64,000 bases of DNA from Chitinophagaceae bacterium. GTDB lineage: Bacteria; Bacteroidota; Bacteroidia; Chitinophagales; Chitinophagaceae. The stretch spans positions 186,001 through 250,000 of the forward strand of contig JAIEMP010000010.1 in the NCBI GenBank assembly GCA_019752045.1, given 5' to 3'. Positions 52,536 to 61,870 of this stretch are shown in pieces (position 1 is the first letter of the stretch; every line of letters starts with the position of its first letter). The notes below the pieces were generated by a model that did no database searches, was not told the origin of the DNA, and was given only the letters and a program-made list of their open reading frames with translations. The translations under genes were made by a program, and so were the position numbers.

Positions 52536-53438
52536 TTAAGCTCCGGGTGCTAATTCAATAATATATACAAGCGAACTGCACTTCTCTTTATGAAAGAGTG
52601 CATAGAAATTAGATTTAAGTCCATTCCAGATGCCACTTAGAAAATTTCCTTTTTTATTACGCTCACTTAACAGCGAAACATAAATACTATCGAGCCACAT
52701 GGGTTTTGTTGCAATCACTTTTAATCCGTGCCGCTCCATCAGCATCCGCATAGATTTTGGAGAAAAATGATACAAGTGTCTTGGCACATCATACGAAGCC
52801 CAGTCCTCTCTGTAAAATTCTGCATCATAACTGGTATAGTTTGGAACAGCAATGATGAGCTTTCCCCCCGGTGCTACTATTTTCTTTAACTGATCAATGT
52901 ATTCATCCAGGCGATGCACATGCTCCAGCACATGCCACATGGTAACAGCATCATAAGTAGATGCAGGCAGCATAAACAATTCTTCTGAAGGATAAATATC
53001 GCAGTTGTATTTTTTCAAAGCCACGGCTCTTGCTGCAGCATCGGGTTCAAGGCCAACCACATTCCAGCCTGCAACAGACATGGTATGAACAAATGTGCCT
53101 GTACCACTTCCTACATCAAGCAACATACCCACTGCTTTTTTAGTGGCATTTTTTACAAGACTTTCTTTACTCATCATGGTAAAGGTTCTTGCTATATGAT
53201 ACAAACGATTAATGATTCCTTTGTTGGTATTGGTATGAGAAATGTAATTGGCTGACTGGTAATAACGCTGCACAGCAGTTTCATCAGGAATCTGTTGTGT
53301 AAAACGAAGACTGCAATCATTACATTCCACTATTGGAAACAACTCCTGACTGACTGTAAAATCTTTAACGTTGAGAACCTGATTAAAAGATTGGGATTTA
53401 CACACAGGACAGCTTGTATAATGTACAAGTTGACTCAT
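52536..53438 (-). CDS. Class I SAM methyltransferase with N-terminal zinc-ribbon-like motif
   Basis: The protein has 300 residues. Four Cys in two pairs (C9, C12 and a C-x2-C about 25 residues on) suggest a zinc ribbon, as in the Methyltransf_23-type sugar or aglycone C-methyltransferases. SAM motif I is LDVGSGTGTFV, and WHVLEHVHRLDEY follows. It is the last gene of the minus-strand cluster that begins with the TPR protein, 31 bases after the HU-CCDC81 gene. The function in that cluster is unknown. Confidence 0.87.
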   Translation of the reverse strand: MSQLVHYTSCPVCKSQSFNQVLNVKDFTVSQELFPIVECNDCSLRFTQQIPDETAVQRYYQSANYISHTNTNKGIINRLYHIARTFTMMSKESLVKNATKKAVGMLLDVGSGTGTFVHTMSVAGWNVVGLEPDAAARAVALKKYNCDIYPSEELFMLPASTYDAVTMWHVLEHVHRLDEYIDQLKKIVAPGGKLIIAVPNYTSYDAEFYREDWASYDVPRHLYHFSPKSMRMLMERHGLKVIATKPMWLDSIYVSLLSERNKKGNFLSGIWNGLKSNFYALFHKEKCSSLVYIIELAPGA

Positions 53439-53469
53439 AAGAACTGCAGTTAAGTATTTTGGGTTATTA

Positions 53470-54108
53470 TTATTGACTGTTGTATGATGGTGAGGTTTCT
53501 TTTGTTTTTAATTTTATGCCGTTGCCCTGCATTTTCCAGTTTGCCGGGTTGCCGGTTGCGAACAACCAAATGGCTATCATGCTTATCAAGAACAATGCCA
53601 AGGCAAAGATCCACAGTTTATTGATCTTACTTTGATTCCTGCCCGACAACAATGCTTCCATTTCAGTACTTGTCTTCTCTTCTTCCCCCACTCTCACAGC
53701 ATGTTCCTGATGTTTACGGATAATTTTCTCAGCTTTTACCGGTTTTCCAATACCCGGTGAAAAGGTTGATATAAAATGGATGAGCTGTTGATCATCTTTT
53801 GAAAAATTTCCCAATCCTTTCCATTCAGTTATCTGATGGCTATTTAAAGTACGATGAAAATTGCTGAGCAGGATTTCTTCTTTTGCGTAAACTTCCCGCA
53901 ATGAAATACTCAATTCTTTACTTACCCAGTCTTCAAACCTTGCATCCTGTTCACCGGTTGTACTGTAATGAAGAACCGACTGAGGTGCATGTAAAAGCCT
54001 GTTCGGAAAATCCAGCCGTGCCGGTAAGTGTTCAACAGAAAAAGTACCAATCCCTTTAAATGAAACCTGTTTATTGAAAGAAAGATAACGAACAATCAGA
54101 TCAACCAT
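53470..54108 (-). CDS. HU-CCDC81-like membrane protein
   Basis: The protein has 212 residues. The first 150 residues hold two consecutive HU-like folds of the kind described for bacterial CCDC81-like proteins (VSFKGIGTFSVEHLPARLDF and the second ITEWKGLGNFSKDDQQLIHF). One membrane helix (about 165-185) is followed by a short periplasmic tail. The HU part is therefore cytoplasmic. It is two bases from the stop of the barrel gene, so translation is coupled. HU-like domains in this family usually occur with SPOR domains for cell-wall binding; none is seen here. Confidence 0.85.
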   Translation of the reverse strand: MVDLIVRYLSFNKQVSFKGIGTFSVEHLPARLDFPNRLLHAPQSVLHYSTTGEQDARFEDWVSKELSISLREVYAKEEILLSNFHRTLNSHQITEWKGLGNFSKDDQQLIHFISTFSPGIGKPVKAEKIIRKHQEHAVRVGEEEKTSTEMEALLSGRNQSKINKLWIFALALFLISMIAIWLFATGNPANWKMQGNGIKLKTKETSPSYNSQ

Positions 54109-54110
54109 GC

Positions 54111-55736
54111 TTATTGCTGCTTTTGATCAAAAGTAAGTTTTATTCCCGCAAGAAAGTTGAAACTCACAACCTGATAATTATTCCAGCGTTGATAAGCATT
54201 GTTGAAAACGTTATTAAACTGCCCCCACACACTAACATATTTGTGTACTCTGAATTCTAGTCCTGCATTTAAATCAAACACAGATGGAAGCCTTCCGGTA
54301 TTACCCATATTATCTTTTAAATATACAGGCCCCTGCCATGCATACAAATCACTTTTTATCATAATTTTTTTAACAGGTTGCCACCTGAGCGCTGCTGTTA
54401 GCTGTAAAGGAATTACATGAAATGCTTTTACATATGTTGAACCAATAAAATTATACATATCAAATTTTGCACTTGCGTTAAACTTATCCTGCAAAACATA
54501 CCCTATCTCTGCCTGACCATGTGCACCTTGTAATTTACTTTCCTGTAAAACAGAAAAAACAGCAGGCTTCAGATGATTCGAAAACAAAGGCAGGTTCAGA
54601 TACTCTATATAACCTGCGCTTACACGATAATTAAATGAATTGGCAAGCGTTCCTTTAAAACCTCCGTAAGCTTCCGTAATTCTGGTATTGAATTGTGATA
54701 CCGGTTGATTGATCCATGGATTTTGTGAAGCAAGAAATTGATAGGTGTTTTTTCGAATGTGCGATACCCATGCACCCGTAACAATAATCTTTTTTTCCTG
54801 CAGGTGAACATCAACCATCACATCGGGCAACACATTCAGTTTGTTATTGTCCCATGTAGGACGAATGCCGGCACGTATAGCCAAACGGGATGTTTTAAGC
54901 ATGGCCGCTGCATTAAAGAAATACACATTGTTACTGTACGATGCACTGTCTGTTGGAGTATAAGTTGTAAGATCTGCATTACCACGAATGAGCAAACCGA
55001 AGCTTGTACCAAAACGCACTTCAACAGGTATATCAAGCACACCGTTTGTTTCTGTTGATCTTGAATCACTGAATACATTAATGTTTACTTCGGGATTATA
55101 GCTGATGCCAAACCTTGTAACCATTGCATTGCGAATACCTGCACGGATGTTGACTGTTTGATAAGGCTTTTTCAGAGAATCATCTTTTGCTGAGACCAAG
55201 GAAGGATCGGGCCCGTACAGAAAAAATGTTTGCTGTTGATAACCCGCTTTGCCGTACACTTCTACCCTGTTTACAACCGTGTTGATATGTGCCGCCAAAT
55301 TAGTGTTGCTGAACTTTTGTACACGCAACGGTCCTTTTTGTGAAAGATGATTGGCAAAAATGGTGAAGTTGGTTTTCTTACCATCACCCAACGAAAAACC
55401 GGCATCAACCAAAGGAGTATTGAAATTTCCATAACCTGCTTTTATATAATTGCTGTTATGTGCCTGACCTGCGGAATCAATTTGCAGTGCCAGTGGCTTT
55501 AACGCAACCGGTTGCAGATTAAAAAATAAATTCTGGATGGGAATATTATACGTTAAAGCCGGCCGGCCGCTTTCCGGTGCCGGTGGTGTGGCATTGAAGT
55601 TTAACTTCACTGCATTTTTCAACACTGGCTTAAAAGCTGATTTAATTTCAACAGACTGTTTCTTTGATGTATCCTGGGCATTTGAATAAATACCCCCAAC
55701 ACAAAAAGCAAAAACCAAAATCGTTATTCTGTTCAT
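54111..55736 (-). CDS. Outer-membrane beta-barrel protein of unknown function
   Basis: The protein has 541 residues. A signal peptide (about 1-20) leads a periplasmic part and then a long series of alternating-residue strands with aromatic belts and a C-terminal strand ending in a pattern typical of barrels (NFLAGIKLTF). It resembles TonB-dependent receptors without a plug domain. The gene begins 54 bases after the TPR gene and is followed directly by the HU-CCDC81 gene. It may be the outer-membrane part of an envelope complex. Confidence 0.8.
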   Translation of the reverse strand: MNRITILVFAFCVGGIYSNAQDTSKKQSVEIKSAFKPVLKNAVKLNFNATPPAPESGRPALTYNIPIQNLFFNLQPVALKPLALQIDSAGQAHNSNYIKAGYGNFNTPLVDAGFSLGDGKKTNFTIFANHLSQKGPLRVQKFSNTNLAAHINTVVNRVEVYGKAGYQQQTFFLYGPDPSLVSAKDDSLKKPYQTVNIRAGIRNAMVTRFGISYNPEVNINVFSDSRSTETNGVLDIPVEVRFGTSFGLLIRGNADLTTYTPTDSASYSNNVYFFNAAAMLKTSRLAIRAGIRPTWDNNKLNVLPDVMVDVHLQEKKIIVTGAWVSHIRKNTYQFLASQNPWINQPVSQFNTRITEAYGGFKGTLANSFNYRVSAGYIEYLNLPLFSNHLKPAVFSVLQESKLQGAHGQAEIGYVLQDKFNASAKFDMYNFIGSTYVKAFHVIPLQLTAALRWQPVKKIMIKSDLYAWQGPVYLKDNMGNTGRLPSVFDLNAGLEFRVHKYVSVWGQFNNVFNNAYQRWNNYQVVSFNFLAGIKLTFDQKQQ

Positions 55737-55790
55737 ATGTATACTTAAGATCTGAATGATTAAACTTTACTCTATCTTATCTGCTGATGA

Positions 55791-58700
55791 CTATCCATCT
55801 ACCTTTGAATTTCGCTTTTCTTCTTCAATCACCAATTTCAATTTATCCAATGCTTCCTGTTTTAACTGCGGATTGGTTGCGTTTTCACTGATGCTTTGGA
55901 AAGTTGCTTTGGCATTGAAATAATCTTTCTGTTTAAAATAAATATCGCCCAGCAAAATGTACGACTTTGTAACCCAGTAATCGTACGACCCACTTTTGCT
56001 AATGACTTCAAAAGCAGCTTTTTCTGCATTAGCCAAACTATTGAGATCGAACTGACATTTAGCAATTTCATATCTCGCTTCTGCTGCCCACTCTCCTTTA
56101 TTAATTGCAGCAACGGCTCTGTAAGCCTGAATGGCTAAATCAAACTGTCCATTGATCTGGTGATTACGGCCGGTTACAAGATTCGACAATGCCTTATCAT
56201 CATTACCAATTCCTTTTGTGATGAGTAATTCTCTGGCAACATCAGCCGCCTGTTTGTATTCTTTTAATTGATAATGGCAACGTAATAAACCACGCAATGA
56301 TTCTAGCCTGTTCTCATCCGTTGCGGAAACGGTTTTTAAAATATCGTAATAAGGTTTTGCTTTTGCATAATCCTGCAGTTCAAAATAATATGTACGTGCA
56401 GCAATGAGAGCACTCTTTTCCGCATACTTACTGTTGCCCTGCATGGCCACATATTCATAACCGGGCAATGCATTCTTCCAGTCTTTGCGTTGCATATAGC
56501 ATTCGCTGCGGTTGTAATGCGCATCAATTGCTTTTGCACCATTCGGGAAACGGTTCAGGTAATTGGTGATTTGCTGCATGGCACCTGTGCAATCATTCGC
56601 TTCCAGTTTAATTTCAACCGCTGCATAGGCTAATGAATCGGCTTCGCTGGCAGAAACATTTTTACCAGTTGAGCGTACAAAATCTTCATAATCCTGCGGC
56701 CTGCCCAACTCAACATAAATAGCCCGGATATTATCCAGCGCCAGTTCAGCTTCTTCACTGTTAGGATATTGCTGCAACAATTTTTTATACTGAGTTAATG
56801 CCTCTTCATTTTTATTGAGGTTGTAATAACAAACACCCAATTGCAATAAAGCATTTTGTTTTAGTCCGGTATTTTGAGGTGCGCTGATTACATTATTTAA
56901 GAAAGGAATAGCTGCCTGAAATTTTTCATCGGCCATATAAGTCTTGGCAATTTCCATATTGGCATCGGGCACCAACACACTTCTGGGGAATAAACGTTGT
57001 AAAGTGGAGAGCTGTTCAATTTTTGTTTTACTGTTATTAATACCTGTGAGCATGGCTTTTTGATATAGTGCATAATCTGCACTGATCCATGAATAATCCA
57101 ATACCTGCTGATACATGCTCAAAGCCTGTCTGTAATTCTTTTGCATGTAATAGCAATCGGCCAGGCGGATATATGCATCCTGATCAACCGGTGCAGAGTT
57201 TAGTGCAACACGGCCAACTGCTTTTTGAAAGAATCCCTGCGCTACAATAAAACTTTCTTTGCGCAGATAACAATAACCCAGATTGTAATTGGCCTCTTTC
57301 ACTGTTGCTTCGCCCATACCGGGATTACCGCTTTGTAAAAATAAATCGTAGTAACGAATGGCATCATCTAAACGATCATTGCGGTAAGCAATTTCTCCTT
57401 TCCAGTAATTGGTGAGAGCTAATACAGAAGCTTTATAGGGGTCCTTCAAAATTTTATCTAAAAGTGCATCTGCCTGACTAAGTTGACCATCATTGATCAA
57501 TTCGGCTGCTCGACCATATAAAATGCCCGGATATAATTTCTTTGTAGCTTCTGAAGGATATTCGAGTGATTCAATTAAGGTAATGGCATCTTTATAATTA
57601 CTGGTTCCTGCCAGCAAGCCTACTAACAGCTCTTTAGCCTCTGTATTGTAAGTGCTGCGGGGATATTCGTTGAGAAAGCGTTTGAACTCACTGATAGCTA
57701 CACCCTGATAACCCAGCTCGTACGAAAGTTTGGCATAATTAAATAAAGAAACTTCACGCTGTTGCTGATTGCTGCTGTTGGCAGCACAAAATGCAAATGC
57801 ATTCCGTGCATTTTCTTTTTGATTGGTTTTTAAATAAGCATCGCCTAACAGATACATAGCACTCTGGCTCAATGAATCTTCACTGCCGCTTAATTGTTTA
57901 AATCCTTCAATGGCTTTTGGCAGTTGATTGTTCTGGTAATAACTGTAACTGAGTTCATACAAATCCTGTCTGGTTACTTTGTCGGCACGGTTCACATATT
58001 CCTCCAGCAACGGAAGTGCTTTTTTATACTCTTTCTTTTCAAAATAAGCATGACCAAGAAGTTGTTTCATTTCCAGATCATATAAAATATTGGGTCGCTT
58101 TACAGCTTCTTCAGCAATGCGAATAGCTTTTTCTTTTTCGCCTCTGAAGTAATAAATGGATGCAATATAAAAAGGAACAATCTTTCCATATTCAGGATGA
58201 TTCTGTACTTTTTCAAAACAGCTCAGTGCCTCATTGTATTCTTTATCAGCATAAGCCAGGAAACCGTAATAATAATTAGCATCTAAATAATGCGGATCCA
58301 TTGGCAACTGCCGTATGGTATTAAACAATGGTTTGGCCTGTTGAAAACGTTTCAGATGAAAATAGGAATAGGCCATCCTGAATTTTGCCTCAGAAATCTG
58401 TTCGTTATTTAAACTGGCAATTTCTGCTTTCTCGTAAAATTCCAACGCATCAATAAACAGTTGTTTACGGAAATAATAATTGCCGAGATGAAAACTTAAC
58501 TGCTGGGTACGGGGCATATTGTGCACAACAGTAATAAACTCACGGCTTGGCAAAACCGCCCGTTCGTCGTTTTGCTGCAGACCGCAGGCCAGCAGGTAAA
58601 AATCAATTTCCTGTACCTGAATACCCTGATTAATGACGTTGCTGGTTTGAATTTCCTGCTTCAGCTCCCGCAGAATAGGCATTGCCAGACTGTACTGATC

Positions 58701-58832
58701 ATTTAAAAAATATTCCTGTGCCTGTTTAAATTTTTGCTGCGGATCGTTGTAAACAGCTGATGTTTGTGCAGAGACCTGCAATGAAAAGCAGGAAAACAAC
58801 AGGAAAAAAATGGAAGTAATGCGGTTGTTCAT
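55791..58832 (-). CDS. Large exported TPR protein
   Basis: The protein has 1013 residues from the ATG at 58830-58832 (an ATG six residues upstream at 58850 gives a less clear signal peptide). A signal peptide (about 1-25) leads about 27 tetratricopeptide repeats of 33-36 residues (A-Y-F/L...A-Y/F-x2-A pattern), making an extended periplasmic scaffold. The gene starts the cluster that also holds an outer-membrane barrel, an HU-CCDC81 membrane protein and a methyltransferase. Many TPR proteins of this size in Bacteroidota act as outer-membrane assembly or T9SS-linked scaffolds, but this one has no assigned job. Confidence 0.9.
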   Translation of the reverse strand: MNNRITSIFFLLFSCFSLQVSAQTSAVYNDPQQKFKQAQEYFLNDQYSLAMPILRELKQEIQTSNVINQGIQVQEIDFYLLACGLQQNDERAVLPSREFITVVHNMPRTQQLSFHLGNYYFRKQLFIDALEFYEKAEIASLNNEQISEAKFRMAYSYFHLKRFQQAKPLFNTIRQLPMDPHYLDANYYYGFLAYADKEYNEALSCFEKVQNHPEYGKIVPFYIASIYYFRGEKEKAIRIAEEAVKRPNILYDLEMKQLLGHAYFEKKEYKKALPLLEEYVNRADKVTRQDLYELSYSYYQNNQLPKAIEGFKQLSGSEDSLSQSAMYLLGDAYLKTNQKENARNAFAFCAANSSNQQQREVSLFNYAKLSYELGYQGVAISEFKRFLNEYPRSTYNTEAKELLVGLLAGTSNYKDAITLIESLEYPSEATKKLYPGILYGRAAELINDGQLSQADALLDKILKDPYKASVLALTNYWKGEIAYRNDRLDDAIRYYDLFLQSGNPGMGEATVKEANYNLGYCYLRKESFIVAQGFFQKAVGRVALNSAPVDQDAYIRLADCYYMQKNYRQALSMYQQVLDYSWISADYALYQKAMLTGINNSKTKIEQLSTLQRLFPRSVLVPDANMEIAKTYMADEKFQAAIPFLNNVISAPQNTGLKQNALLQLGVCYYNLNKNEEALTQYKKLLQQYPNSEEAELALDNIRAIYVELGRPQDYEDFVRSTGKNVSASEADSLAYAAVEIKLEANDCTGAMQQITNYLNRFPNGAKAIDAHYNRSECYMQRKDWKNALPGYEYVAMQGNSKYAEKSALIAARTYYFELQDYAKAKPYYDILKTVSATDENRLESLRGLLRCHYQLKEYKQAADVARELLITKGIGNDDKALSNLVTGRNHQINGQFDLAIQAYRAVAAINKGEWAAEARYEIAKCQFDLNSLANAEKAAFEVISKSGSYDYWVTKSYILLGDIYFKQKDYFNAKATFQSISENATNPQLKQEALDKLKLVIEEEKRNSKVDG

Positions 58833-58991
58833 TGGCGGGTAAACGTTCATCTTTAGTAAATATTTTAACCGTTCTCTTAAAGTCTGTTTAGCTTGCTAAA
58901 GGTAATCTCTCCTTTTCTTTCAAACACCGTTCCAGTTTTTTGTGGATAAAAGATTGTGTTCCGTTAATTTCGCATCTTCAAATCCAAATAA

Positions 58992-59402
58992 ATGAAGAAA
59001 CTTCTATCCGTTAAGTATTCTGCAACAGCATTTAACATTTCATTCTTGGTTCTCCGTTTAATACTGGGACTCACCATGTGTGTAAACAATGGGTACGATA
59101 AACTGGTCCATTTTGCAGACAAGAAAGATTCGTTTGTAAACTTTCTGGGAATGGGCAGTGCCATTACTCTGGCATTAGTTGTGTTTGCAGAATTTTTCTG
59201 TTCCATTTTTATTACCCTGGGATTGTTTACACGTTTCACTGTAATTCCATTGATCATTACCATGGGCTATGCTTTCTTTGTTTCGCATCACGGCAATCTG
59301 TTTGGTGATGGAGAACATGCAGCACTGTATCTTTCAGGATATATCGCCATCCTCTTGTGCGGCCCGGGCAGGGTAAGTGTTGATGGTATGATCAATAAAT
59401 AA
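58992..59402 (+). CDS. DoxX-family membrane protein
   Basis: The protein has 136 residues with four hydrophobic helices (about 12-35, 55-75, 77-95, 110-128). The first helix LVLRLILGLTMCVNNGYDKLVHF and a helix with AEFFCSIFITLGLFTRFT match the DoxX family of small integral membrane proteins. Its function is unknown; some relatives take part in redox or stress membrane complexes. It is divergent from the TPR gene and six bases from the thioesterase gene. Confidence 0.88.
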   Translation: MKKLLSVKYSATAFNISFLVLRLILGLTMCVNNGYDKLVHFADKKDSFVNFLGMGSAITLALVVFAEFFCSIFITLGLFTRFTVIPLIITMGYAFFVSHHGNLFGDGEHAALYLSGYIAILLCGPGRVSVDGMINK

Positions 59403-59407
59403 ATTCC

Positions 59408-59818
59408 ATGTTTACATCAGAAACAACCATACGGGTCAGATATTCAGAAACAGATCAGATGAATGTGGTTTATCACGGCAACTATGCCCAGTATTTTGAA
59501 GTAGCCCGTGCAGAAGCAATCCGTGAAATGGGCATCACGTATAAAGACATGGAAGCAATGGGTATTGTAATGCCGATTGTGGAATTACACACAAAATTTT
59601 TAAGACCTGCATTATACGATGATCTGTTAACCATCAAAACACAATTAAGGGAATTACCAACCGATCACCGGATAGAATTTCATCATGAAGTGTTGAACGA
59701 AAGCGGTAAGCTCCTCACCATCGGCAGAATTGTTTTGTATTTTCTGGATGCAAAAACAATGGCCCGTACAACCATGCCTGCTGAGTTGGTACAACATCTC
59801 GACCCTTATTTTAAGTAA
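59408..59818 (+). CDS. YbgC/4HBT-type acyl-CoA thioesterase
   Basis: The protein has 136 residues and a hotdog fold. The active-site motif is D16 in YSETDQMNVVYHGNY with H23, followed by EVARAEAIREMG, as in YbgC and 4-hydroxybenzoyl-CoA thioesterases. It hydrolyses acyl-CoA. The gene starts five bases after the DoxX stop, so they are co-transcribed. Confidence 0.92.
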   Translation: MFTSETTIRVRYSETDQMNVVYHGNYAQYFEVARAEAIREMGITYKDMEAMGIVMPIVELHTKFLRPALYDDLLTIKTQLRELPTDHRIEFHHEVLNESGKLLTIGRIVLYFLDAKTMARTTMPAELVQHLDPYFK

Positions 59819-59831
59819 GGTATATATCAGC

Positions 59832-59862
59832 TTGTACTTGTAAGCCCTTTCAATTAACTTTA
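59832..59862 (+). promoter_or_regulatory. Promoter of the Uma2 gene, leaderless type
   Basis: TTG (59832-59834), 20 bases, TAACTTTA (59855-59862). Four bases later is the ATG at 59867. Confidence 0.6.
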
Positions 59863-59866
59863 AAGT

Positions 59867-60454
59867 ATGGAACATACAGTTCAGGAACCTGCCCCCAAAT
59901 ACAATTTCATTTCACCAAAAGAGTATCTTGAAATGGAACGTGCATCCGATGAGAAGCATGAGTATTTTGACGGGCAAGTGTATGATATGAGTGGCGCCAG
60001 TTTAAAGCACATAAAAATTGCTGTTAACCTCACTATCCAAATTGGTAAATTTCTCGAAGACAAAGAATGTAATGTTTTAGCAGAAAATATGAGAACCACA
60101 AATGCAGACAGAAGTGCTTATATGTATCCGGATGTGATAATTGTTTGCGGAAAAGAAGAATTAGAAGATGATACATTTGATACACTTTTAAATCCTGCTG
60201 TTATTTTTGAAATACTTTCCCCTTCCACTCAAAATGTGGACAAAGGGAGAAAACTTCTTTACTATCAGCTCATTCCATCATTGAAGGAATATTTTATGAT
60301 CGATACAATCAAACAACGCATTTATATTGTGAAGAAACAAAGCGATGGCACATGGGCTTACCAGAAACCTGTTGAAGGTGACGGAAGCATCCTTATAGAA
60401 ACCGTTCAACTCTCTCTCCCGCTCACAGCTATTTACAAAGGAACAGGCATTTAA
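59867..60454 (+). CDS. Uma2-family endonuclease-like protein (DUF820)
   Basis: The protein has 195 residues. The PD-(D/E)XK-type motifs are PDVIIV and the FEILSPST segment, with DKGRKLLYYQL after it, typical of Uma2/DUF820 proteins that are common in Bacteroidota and cyanobacteria. Their activity is unproven in most cases. Its TAA overlaps the ATG of cinA by one base (60454), so the two are coupled. Confidence 0.9.
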   Translation: MEHTVQEPAPKYNFISPKEYLEMERASDEKHEYFDGQVYDMSGASLKHIKIAVNLTIQIGKFLEDKECNVLAENMRTTNADRSAYMYPDVIIVCGKEELEDDTFDTLLNPAVIFEILSPSTQNVDKGRKLLYYQLIPSLKEYFMIDTIKQRIYIVKKQSDGTWAYQKPVEGDGSILIETVQLSLPLTAIYKGTGI

Positions 60455-61725
60455 TGATTATGATGAAGCAACAAATATTTGCCTCCATTATTACAATTGG
60501 AGATGAATTACTGATTGGACAAACCATTGACACTAACAGTGCATGGATGGCGCAGGAACTGAATAAAATTGGTGTTTGGGTTAAACGTCGTGTGGCTGTA
60601 GGCGATACCAGAGAAGACATCTGGCAGGCGTTAGATGATGAAGCAGAAACATCCCAGATTATTTTAATTACAGGAGGCCTTGGCCCAACTGCTGATGATA
60701 TAACCAAACCCCTGCTCTGTGATTATTTTGGCGGAAAGATGATTGTGAATGAACAGGTGTATGAACATGTGAAAAATATTTTTCTGAAACTGAACCGTCC
60801 GTTAATTGAACGCAACCTGAAACAGGCCGAAGTACCCGATAACTGTGAAGTGCTGATGAATGTTCGGGGAACTGCACCGGGTATGCTGTTTCGTAAAGCA
60901 GACCGTGTGTTTATTTCCATGCCGGGTGTGCCGCATGAAATGAAAGGCATTATGAAAAGCTCGGTGTTGCCGTTGTTACAAAAAGAATTTCAGATGCCTG
61001 TTATTCTTCATCGCACACTCTTAACTGCAGGTGCAGGTGAATCGTTTATTGCAGAAAGGATTAGCAGTTGGGAAGAAGCTTTACCTCCTCACATAAAGCT
61101 TGCATATTTGCCCAATTATGGAATGGTTCGGTTACGACTAACAACAAGCGGAATAGAAAAGGAAACACTTGAATCTGATATTGATCGTTTGTTTCTTCAA
61201 TTGCAGGAATTGGTAAAAGACATCCTGATTGTTGATACTGACACCCCCCTTGAAAAAGCGTTAGGCGATTTGCTGCTTAAGAAAAATAAAACATTGGCAA
61301 CTGCCGAAAGTTGCAGCGGCGGATACATAGCACATTTAATTACCGCTATTCCCGGATCATCGGCTTATTTTAAAGGTACAGTAGTAGCATATGCATATGA
61401 TGTAAAAGAAAAGCTTTTAGGTGTGCAACACGAAACACTTGAAGTTAAAGGTGCAGTTAGTGAAGAAACCGTTACTGAAATGTTGAAAGGACTTTTAGCA
61501 ACCACTTCAGCTGATTACGGTATTGCTACCAGCGGCATCATGGGTCCGGGTGGCGGCACGCCAGATAAACCTGTAGGCACAGTGTGGGTTGCTGTTGGCA
61601 GTAAAGAAAAAATTGTTGCCAAACGATTACAGTTTCGTTTCGACCGGATTAAAAACATTGAATTAACTGCCGCCAATGCCATGTTGATGATGTTTCAGCT
61701 TATTGAGAACGAAACGGAAAAATAA
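60454..61725 (+). CDS. cinA: CinA-like nicotinamide-nucleotide amidohydrolase
   Basis: The protein has 423 residues. An N-terminal MoaB/Mog-like domain (about 1-170), a connecting domain, and a C-terminal CinA amidohydrolase domain (about 265-420) with AESCSGG and GIMGPGGG motifs are present. Two-domain CinA proteins hydrolyse ADP-ribose and nicotinamide mononucleotide in pyridine nucleotide recycling. The start overlaps the Uma2 stop. Confidence 0.94.
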   Translation: MIMMKQQIFASIITIGDELLIGQTIDTNSAWMAQELNKIGVWVKRRVAVGDTREDIWQALDDEAETSQIILITGGLGPTADDITKPLLCDYFGGKMIVNEQVYEHVKNIFLKLNRPLIERNLKQAEVPDNCEVLMNVRGTAPGMLFRKADRVFISMPGVPHEMKGIMKSSVLPLLQKEFQMPVILHRTLLTAGAGESFIAERISSWEEALPPHIKLAYLPNYGMVRLRLTTSGIEKETLESDIDRLFLQLQELVKDILIVDTDTPLEKALGDLLLKKNKTLATAESCSGGYIAHLITAIPGSSAYFKGTVVAYAYDVKEKLLGVQHETLEVKGAVSEETVTEMLKGLLATTSADYGIATSGIMGPGGGTPDKPVGTVWVAVGSKEKIVAKRLQFRFDRIKNIELTAANAMLMMFQLIENETEK

Positions 61726-61737
61726 AGCCCAAATCTT

Positions 61738-61745
61738 TACCTTTG
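61738..61745 (+). promoter_or_regulatory. -7 box upstream of the E2 gene
   Basis: TACCTTTG is a perfect box 125 bases before the ATG at 61871, giving a leader of about 120 bases. A strong -33 element is not seen. Confidence 0.4.
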
Positions 61746-61870
61746 ACGCCGATTAGCGATTTGCCTGCTGTATTCTGTTGACCATTGTTCTGAACCCTGA
61801 ACTGTGCGACGCAACAGAAGCCGATGCCTGCACATTTGCTTACAACAAAAAACTTCAAATTTTTTTTTAT

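Noticed and set aside
58964-59263. 99-residue minus-strand ORF at the DoxX gene
   Set aside because: Overlaps DoxX on the other strand, with no motif; DoxX matches its family fully.
61778-61870. Upstream start for the E2 gene
   Set aside because: The extra 31 residues are not part of the lipoyl domain, which begins MALVDLVMPKLGES at 61871.
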